The notes below the pieces were generated by a model. The model searched no databases. It saw only the letters and a program-made list of their open reading frames with translations, and was not told the DNA's origin. Shown here piece by piece: positions 57,187-64,000 of a DNA stretch of 64,000 nucleotides (position 1 is the stretch's first letter; each line of letters begins with the position of its first letter). This DNA comes from Prorocentrum cordatum (Eukaryota; Sar; Dinophyceae; Prorocentrales; Prorocentraceae). Position numbers and translations under genes: made by a program. The stretch spans positions 278,501-342,500 of the forward strand of contig CAUYUJ010007502.1 of NCBI GenBank assembly GCA_963575745.1, given 5' to 3'.

Positions 57187-57712
57187 CAGGAGGAGGAGGA
57201 GGAGGAGGAGGAGGAGGAGGAGGAGGAGGAGGAGGAGGAGGAGGAGGAGGAGGAGGAGGAGGAGGAGGAGGAGGAGGAGGAGGAGGAGGAGGAGGAGGAG
57301 GAGGAGAGGAGGAGGAGGAGGAGGGAGGAGGAGGAGGAGGAGGAGGAGGAGGAGGAGGAGGAGAGGAGGGAGGAGGAGAGGAGGAGGAGGAGGAGGAGGA
57401 GGAGGAGGAGGAGGAGGAGGAGGAGGAGGAGGAGGAGGAGGAGGAGGAGGAGGAGGAGGAGGAGGAGGAGGAGGAGGAGGAGGAGGAGGAGGAGAGGAGG
57501 AGGAGGGAGGAGTGAGGAGGAGGAGGAGGAGGAGGAGGAGGAGGAGGAGGAGGGAGGAGGAGGAGGAGGAGGAGGAGGAGGAGGAGGAGGAGGAGGAGGA
57601 GGAGGAGGAGGAGGAGGATGAGGAGGAGGAGGAGGAGGAGGAGGTTGAGGAGTAGGAGGAGGAGGAGGAGAAGGAGGAGGAAGAGGAGGTCGGAGTTGAG
57701 GTGATGTAGGAG
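57187..57712 (+). repeat. (AGG)n microsatellite, over 500 bp
   Basis: More than 160 AGG units with occasional AGGG and GAGG frame slips, so every strand and frame is open in blocks (Gly, Glu, Arg; complementary Pro, Ser, Leu). This is the longest pure trinucleotide tract in the window and a candidate for triplex DNA. Confidence 0.97.
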
Positions 57713-57779
57713 GAGGGGAAGGAGGACGACGACGGCGAGCCCTGTGACAGTCAAAACAGGGTCATAAGGATGGCTTAGT

Positions 57780-58445
57780 CTCGCTAATTTGACACTTGTT
57801 GCGTCACTTGCTGGGAACAGTTGTATTACACCTGATGCCACCTTCTCCTTTTCCTCCTCCTGCTCAGTTATCCTCGTTCTCCTGCTCACATTCCTTCCCC
57901 CGTCCTTCTCGCCCTGTCAATAATGCACGGCGCATCGAACAGGTCCAGCCTCCTGGTCACCGCCCTTGCTCCTCTCCCCCCCCTCTCCCTCCATCCGTCT
58001 CTGCCCAATTCACCATCTCCTCTTCTTAGCGTTACCCCACTCTTCCCTTGCATCCCTCGTCCCTTCTGCCCCCTGCCGTCCCTCCTCCCCCCTCCTCCTG
58101 GGCCGCCCTCCTCTCTGCACCTCCCCCTCCTTCCTCAGCTCTTTCTCCTTCCCTCCCCTCATCCCCATCCCCCATCCTCCCTAAGCCTGCCGCATCTAGT
58201 CCCCCGTCCCCGTTCTCCTCTTCTTCTCCTCGATATCCTCCTCCTCCGCGTTCTCCTCCTCACTCTCCTCCTTGCTCAACCTCCCGCGCTCTCTCCCCGA
58301 GTCGTCCGAGAAGGGAGGGCGAGGGAGGTCGGGAGAACACACCCTCCCTTTCCTGGTCCTCCTCCTCCTCCTCCTCCTCCTTCTCCTCGTCTTCCTCCTT
58401 CTCCTCCACCGCATCTTCCTCCTCTTCTCCTCCTTTTTTCTCGCC
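57780..58445 (+). repeat. pyrimidine-rich low-complexity sequence (TCC/TTC)n
   Basis: CT-rich with imperfect TCC and TTCTCC runs, densest at 58,200-58,440. Ser/Pro/Leu and Glu/Arg open frames only. Confidence 0.8.
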
Positions 58446-58449
58446 CCTC

Positions 58450-59040
58450 TCCATTCGCATTATGAATCACTACTCTCCTCTCTCTCCTGGCTTCGTCCAG
58501 GGGATATTCGTCCATCTCCGCGTATTAGTGCGTACGCAGGAGTTTCAGAGATGTGCTCCGTTTTGTTGTTTACCATCGGTTTGTTTTCGATGTCTCGAAA
58601 TGGTGCTTCCGCTGCAGCATGGGCCTCATTTTCGGGCCGACTTTTTGCTACCGGTGTTAAGAGTTGTATTCTCGCCCCAGCGCGGGCCACATGTCTCATT
58701 CCGAATCCTTTGTCATCCTTGTCGCCCCCCGCAGTTCCCCTCCGCCTCCCCCTGGTCCTCATGCTCTTTCCGCTCCTTTCACTCCAGCTCTTATTGCTGC
58801 TGTTCGTCCTCATCCTCCTTTCTCATCCTCTTTTTCCTTCTGCTCATCCTCCTGTTCGAAAACCACCTCCTCCTTAAATGCACGCAGCCCTCGTTTTCCG
58901 ATTGCGCATCACACGAAAGGGGTCCCCTTTGGAGTTCCGGGTCCGCTATGACCCGCGTCGGCGGATAGAGAAAATAACAGCGCAGTGGGACACGATGGGC
59001 GTGGTAGGATGTCAGGTATGGCGCGAGCGCGCCTAGCTTG
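58450..59040. other. no supported gene
   Basis: 58,500-58,720 is unique, less repetitive sequence with three open frames of similar length and no domain. Confidence 0.35.
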
Positions 59041-59054
59041 TCCTCTTCTTCTCT

Positions 59055-59250
59055 CCTCCCTCCTCCTCCTCCTCCTCCTCCTCCTCCTCCTCCTCCTCCT
59101 CCTCCTCCTCCTCCTCCTCCTCCTCCTCCTCCTCCTCCTCCTCCTCCTCCTCCCCTCCTCCCTCCTCCCTCCTCCCTCCTCCCTCCTCCCTCCTCCCTCC
59201 TCCCTCCTCCCTCCTCCCTCCTCCCTCCTTCTCGTCCTCCTCCTCCTCGA
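59055..59250 (+). repeat. (TCC)n then (CCTCCCT)n microsatellite
   Basis: Pure TCC units to about 59,152, then ten copies of a TCCTCCC heptamer to about 59,227. Confidence 0.95.
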
Positions 59251-59569
59251 ATTGTTTTCGGGTCATGGCTGGGGCCTCCTGCGCCATTTCGGGATCATTC
59301 GGGCGCCTCTGGCACGCTCTCGGCGAAGCGCAGCTGTTGGAACGCATCCCGAGAAGGGGAAACCACCAGGAGCCGACAGAAGCACCAGGAAACCCTTGCA
59401 GAAAACCCGGGCCGAACGCCACGACGCGACGAGGTCCCCCCCCCCTCTGCACCACCGAGGCGCCGACGCCACCTACGCCGTCGCCCGACACGCTGACTCC
59501 TGCGGCGGCGGGTAGTTCGCAGGAGCTGCAGCGAGCGGCGTGGCGTGGTCAGTGGAGGTGGGGACAAGA

Positions 59570-59760
59570 AGGGGTGAGGAGGAGGGAGGAGGAGGAGGAG
59601 GAGGAGGAGGAGGAGGAGGAGGAGGAGGAGGAGGGGTAGGGGGAGGAGGAGGAGGAGAAGGAGGAGGAAAAGGAGGAGGAGGCGGAGGAGGAGGAGAAGG
59701 AGGAGGAGGTGGAGGAAAAGGAGGAGGATGATGATGATGAGGAGGAGGAGGAGGAGGAAA
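59570..59760 (+). repeat. (GGA)n with (GAT)n microsatellite
   Basis: GAGGAG and GGAGAAGG runs with GATGATGATGATGA at 59,726-59,740. Confidence 0.9.
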
Positions 59761-59899
59761 GTCGCCACCTGCGGGGACTCGTTCCTCCGCGCTCGGTGGG
59801 TGGGCGCCGACGTCTCGCAGTCGGCGACTAGCGCGGCGCCCGGCCCGCGCGATGGCAGCAGGCAAGGCTGCCCGTGGCCGTGGCGCCCGCGACTCGGCG

Positions 59900-60952
59900 G
59901 GCTGCCCGCCACGGGGGCGGCCCTCGCTGCGAGCTCGCAGGGGTGGTGGAGCCGGGCGCCACCGCAGCCCGGCGCGCCGCGCGGCGACGGCGCCTGGCTG
60001 CGGCCGAGGCGGCGTCGCGGCGGTTGGGCCCCTGCCAGCACCAAGTACCACAGCAGCCTCGAGCCGAAATACGTCGTCATCCACGTGCCGCCCGTCGGCA
60101 ACCTATAAGCAACACGGTCATCATCACCGATGGCCAGCCCGACACCCAGGCCTACGACCAGCCCCACGTGCCCGGCCAGGTCAACGGCAGCTACGAGGAC
60201 GCCGAGTACCTCATCATGCCGCCGACCATCTTTGCTGTACAACGGCCTCCTGCTGGACAACGGCCTCCTGCTGTACAACGGCCTCCTGCTGGACGCGCCT
60301 GGGACCCAGGACAACGGCCTGCTGGAGAGCGGCCTCGGCCCTGGACCACCTGGAGGAGGGGGATGAGGACAAGGACCTGGAGGTCGACGTCGGGGTGGAG
60401 GACGTCGACGTTCGCGGAGGAGGCGGCCGCGCCGGCCGCCGCGCTCTGCGGCGCCATCTCGGACGGTCGTTCTGCCCTTGCTGGCGCCACGCCAGAGCAG
60501 CAGGCCGCACGCATCGAGGTCTCCATCGCCGGGCTCTCCGCCTGCGTCGCCCACGAGGATGCCGTGGCGCGGCGCGACGGCCCAGCCCCAGAGTGCCTCA
60601 GCGCCAGGCGGGATCGGCTATCGCATGACGGCACGGCGCCATGGGTTCCTCATCAGCCGCGTCGCGCGCTCGCCACGGACAAGCGGTGGGCGCCGCTGCT
60701 GTCCCGCAGCGTCGCCGACCAGCCAGCTGCCTGGAAAACCCTCGACATCCCGCTCGGCATTCGGAGACTCTGGCAGGTGCACGCGGATGCCCTTGAGGAA
60801 AATCCGCGTCTTCCAGCGAGCTCGACAGCGACAGCGGCGCCGAGCCGGAGGACGTGCACCTGGGCACCGCAGCGCCCGAGGCGGCCTCGGAGGCCCGCCC
60901 GAGGCGGCGGGCCACCTTCCAGAAGCAGGTCCGCTTCGTAGACCAGCCCTGA
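59900..60952 (+). pseudogene. frame-broken coding region ending in a PP1-docking-like motif
   Basis: Protein-like, GC3-rich pieces follow each other on the + strand in changing frames: STKYHSSLEPKYVVIHVPPV (about 60,038-60,105), NTVIITDGQPDTQAYDQP and a GQVNGSYEDAEYLIMPPTIF piece (60,113-60,236), a short imperfect NGLLLD/NGLLLY repeat (60,238-60,300), ALDHLEEGDEDKDLEVDVGV (60,338-60,410), an Ala-rich helix (60,415-60,810), and a last piece (60,818-60,952) ending RATFQKQVRFVDQP and TGA. KQVRF fits the [RK]xVxF PP1-docking pattern. At least five shifts occur. They could be decay, sequencing indels or unseen tiny introns. No domain recognised. Confidence 0.4.
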
Positions 60953-61040
60953 AGCAATCCACACTTCGTCTATTTTCAATCCTTCACCTTTCAGAGGATC
61001 AGTGTCCTGCCACTGAGCATTCCATTCGAGGTTGCCGTCC

Positions 61041-61118
61041 AACACACACACACACACACACACACACGCGCACACACACACAAACACAAACACACACACA
61101 CAGACACACACACACGCG
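61041..61118 (+). repeat. (CA)n microsatellite
   Basis: CACACA with CG and CAAACA variants, 61,041-61,118. It could adopt Z-form DNA. Confidence 0.95.
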
Positions 61119-61486
61119 CTTCTGACCGTGCATTCGTCCCTCCTCTCCCCCTCTCGCCTTTCTTACCCTCTTCCCCTTCCCATCTTCCTCCACCTAGCCT
61201 GCTTTGACATCGCCAGCTCTTCGCCCATCGCGCCGGGCGAACCAGCGGCCCTCCGACCAGCCCGGCGCCGAGCCTGGCTGCAGGCCAGGGCCAGGATCTG
61301 ACTTTTTGCTCTCTCCTGAACGTTCGCCCTCCTCCTGCCCCCATCCTCGTTAACAGCGGCGGTCTCTTTGTGGCGCAACCAACCTGCGGCGCAAAAGCGC
61401 GAAGGAAGATTGTTTCTTGCCGGGGGCGCCTCCGCGCGGGGGAGCGCGAAGACAACCGAGCGTCGCGACCAGCGAGGCCGGCAGGC

Positions 61487-61870
61487 TCAGCCGTCCACGC
61501 GCGAGTGCCGCGCAGAGGGGACCACCCCCGCTATGGCGACGATCGCCATGCAGCCTGCCCCGACCTCCCCCCCTCCTCTCGCACTCCCAAGCTTATGTCC
61601 TCCCCCATCTTCCACCCATCCTCCACCCACCTTGCTTTGGTCACCGACGGCGTCTCGCAGGCCGCGCTGGCGCGAGGGTACTTCAGTACGAGTTCGTGAC
61701 TCGGGCAGGCGCGGTAGCATGGCGAGGCCGACAACGGCAGACACTATGAAGATGGTAGCGATGTCGGTGGCGACGGTAGCGATGACGACGGCAAGGCCAA
61801 TAACGGTGCCGATGTTGATCACGCCACCGACGATGGTTCCCACGTGTTGGTGATGCATGTTTTGGAAAAG
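61487..61870 (-). CDS. possible antisense exon with a membrane-spanning segment
   Basis: On the - strand a C/G-ending frame reads MHHQHVGTIVGGVINIGTVI, then GLAVVIATVATDIATIFIVS and AVVGLAMLPRLPES. This is a long hydrophobic segment of roughly 35-40 residues, enough for one or two membrane helices. The rest of the frame (to 61,487) is Gly/Val/Ala-rich and less convincing. The + strand frames are also open. No family recognised; the degenerate GGTAGCGATG-type words may mean the stretch is partly repetitive. Confidence 0.28.
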   Translation of the reverse strand, partial: LFQNMHHQHVGTIVGGVINIGTVIGLAVVIATVATDIATIFIVSAVVGLAMLPRLPESRTRTEVPSRQRGLRDAVGDQSKVGGGWVEDGGGHKLGSARGGGEVGAGCMAIVAIAGVVPSARHSRVDG

Positions 61871-61879
61871 CTTTCGACA

Positions 61880-63470
61880 CGCGCGCAGCCGACGGGCGCG
61901 AGTGGCCCGCATTGTACCGTTTGACGGGGAACGCTCCCGCCCAGCACGCGCGCATAGGCGTTCGATTGATTTCGACACGCGCGCGCGAGAGGCCCGCCTG
62001 GTCGCATTCGATGCACATGTTGAATAAACGATGGCTCCCGTAAGAATTTGCAAAGGCGCACGACGCAAAAACATTGCAAAACACCATTGTGTTGGTTTCG
62101 TACGTGCTCGGGAACCGCGATTTAGAAACCCCTATACAGAATTACAGGTTTTGGAGGCATGCCAGCATGCGCACGCGACGACGCGCGCGTGTGCACAATG
62201 GCACGTTACTTGTACGGGGTGCTGGAGCTGATCGGGTTGCCCAAAAGTTGTCCATAGTATCGTTTGCCAGCTTTGAGGGGGGGGCGATACCTGCTTGGTT
62301 GGGATGGTATACGTTCAGATTACAATAGACGGTGGGGCAAAAATTCATGTCCGTTGTAACATTCCAGTGAGGACCGCAAGTTCAGGGTTGTGGGTTGTAG
62401 GTGCGAGGTCCTTTTTTTGTAGAGAAGGGGACTTACATGTTGTGCACATTATGATGTGCACTCTATGTTATGGAGCACACGTGGTGCAATCTACACGGTG
62501 CGCTGCACGTTGCGTAACCTGTGTCGTGCCGCGCGCGCGTGTGCCATCAAGGGCGGGACGGCGGTGACGGCGTTGACATGGCGGTTAGAACGCTGGACTG
62601 GCTCAGGCGATGGGGCGGCGTCGGGGCGGCGACGGCGGCAACATAGCCGCCAGACCGACGGACACGCGCGGGTACGGGCGGCGACGAGGCGGCGACGAGG
62701 CGGCGACGAGGCGGCGGCGAGGCGGCGACGGGGTGGCGATGGCGGCGACATGGCAGCCGGAGCGCCAGACAGGCCCAGACGACGGGGCGGCGACGGCGGC
62801 AACATGGAGGCCAGAGCGCCGGAGAGGCTCAGAGGACGGGCGGCGGCGAGGCGGCACCGGCTACATGGCCGCCGGAACGCCAGGCAGGCACGGTTTCTTC
62901 GAGAGGGAGCAAGAACCTTGGAACCTTGGAGTACAGGCCTTGGGGCTGGCAGTACATACGCATACATTGATATGTATATGAAAGAGGTAAGGGAGCATAT
63001 TAGATGGGCACACATATGTATATATATATATATATATACAAATATACATATGTATACAGGACTGCGCTGGCATTTCGCACCATGCGCTTTGTTTCGGACC
63101 CTCCCCGGCCAACCAACACATCATTGCTTGCTTCAGCTGGGGGGGGGCGGGACGGGTGGCCGGTTCATTTTTCTGATATCCCTGGTGTCTGCTGACACCG
63201 CGTTCGCCCGATGCGCTTGCACGCTTGTGCGCAGGAGATGGGGAATGATGATTTGTTCACGCGCGAAGGTCTTTTGAGGAAGTAAGGAGTGTTCTCATGA
63301 CACGCCGAAGACGTCGCAGTAGCTTCCTGAATGCCTGGCAGGCTCCAGGCAGCCAGGACTTGTTCGATCGTCGAACTTCGAATCTAGATCCATTGCCTGT
63401 TTTTTTGTTTCGATCGAGGAATTGAAACCTCGAGCCTCAAGCGTGGAACCAACATCGTCGGGTCAGCTCG
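61880..63470. other. no supported gene; short repeats
   Basis: GCGACGAGGCGGCGACGAGG-type repeats lie at 62,610-62,840, and a TATATA run at 63,018-63,038. 63,035-63,120 is an inverted relative of 13,505-13,595. GTGCAC-rich words at 62,435-62,530 recall 43,800-43,930. Confidence 0.45.
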
Positions 63471-63489
63471 ATGTGTTTCGTAGGAAACG

Positions 63490-64000
63490 CCGTCTGGGCG
63501 TTTTGGTTTTTTTTTGTCCGTCCTGGGGCCCTCTTGGGCCGTCTCGGGGCCTTTTTGGGCCGTTTTGGGGAGCTGGGGCCCTCCAGAGGTCTTCTGAAGC
63601 CATCGAGGGCCCTCTTGGGGCCTCCGAAGGCGTTTTTAGGGGTCTCCTATGGCTTTCGTGGGTCTCTGTTGGGGGCCTTTTTAGGGGCATCTCGGGCTTC
63701 TTGCGGGCAGTCTCGGGGCTCTGGGGCAGTCTTGGGACCCTCTTGGGGCGTCTTCAAAGCCTCTGGGGGACCTCTTGGGCCGTCTTGGGGGCGAGATCGG
63801 GGGCGCATCGGGCCGCTTTCAACGCTGCGAAATCCCAAACAGCGGACATGTTAAATTGATACATTTTCCCGAAGGGGTGGGACGATGTTTGCTTCTCCGG
63901 GGCTTTCTTAATTGGCTCTTGGGGCGTCTCGGGGGCCTCTTGGGTCGTCTTCAGACCATCGACGTTCCTCTTGGAGCGCTCTGGTGCTGTCTTGGGTTTC
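63490..64000 (+). repeat. degenerate CTTGGGGCC / GTCTTGGG repeat field
   Basis: GGGGCCCTCTTGGG, CCGTCT(T/C)GGGG and GCCTCTTGGG words at irregular spacing, continuing beyond the window end. Same type as 49.3-49.7 and 56.4-57.1 kb. Confidence 0.65.

Noticed and set aside
56789-57889. 366-codon - strand Pro/Ser/Leu frame
   Set aside because: Complement of the (AGG)n tract; no gene evidence.

Overview
The window looks like nuclear DNA of a dinoflagellate. It is GC-rich, gene-poor and full of simple and satellite repeats. One gene is split into small GC3-rich exons separated by introns up to about 7 kb. Splice donors at clear protein junctions include GA and GC as well as GT. A 15-nt piece of the dinoflagellate spliced leader sits at the 5' edge of a retrotransposon. 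The genus cannot be fixed from the sequence; a free-living, large-genome lineage would fit.

Layout. From 1 to 8.4 kb there are only repeats: trinucleotide tracts, a segmental duplication, 42-bp tandem repeats and short terminal-inverted-repeat (TIR) elements. From 8.43 to 23.17 kb, on the + strand, lies the best cellular gene: a voltage-gated cation channel whose exons encode an N-terminal segment, S1-S2, S3, S4-S5, the pore loop, S6, two EF-hands and a C-terminal coiled coil. Its introns carry a B-box-like satellite (9.9-11.9 kb), an 89-bp satellite (19.9-20.8 kb), pyrimidine tracts, TIR elements and an antisense gene remnant (14.9-15.5 kb). From 23 to 36 kb there is repeat-dominated sequence, including a 1.5-kb hexanucleotide satellite.

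From 36,269 to 41,716 lies an apparently complete non-LTR retrotransposon with an 11-bp target-site duplication. ORF1 (coiled coil plus RRM-like region) and ORF2 (endonuclease, RNase H, reverse transcriptase) are in one frame, separated only by UGA-CUAG. The RNase H domain sits between endonuclease and reverse transcriptase, which is not the usual LINE order. This element is the most interesting object in the window.

From 42 to 64 kb there are more microsatellites (GAT, GGA, TCC), degenerate CTTGGG-type repeats and TIR elements. Three weaker coding candidates occur there: a small multi-exon gene at 54.2-55.1 kb, a frame-broken coding stretch at 59.9-60.95 kb ending in a PP1-docking-like motif, and an antisense membrane-segment ORF near 61.5-61.9 kb.

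A recurring theme is short (about 140-350 bp) elements with TIRs. At least one is exactly an intron of the channel gene, which suggests introner-like transposons are building introns here. Long open frames over microsatellites (poly-Leu/Ser/Pro, Glu/Gly, Gln-Pro/Ser-Ala) are treated as repeat artefacts, not genes.
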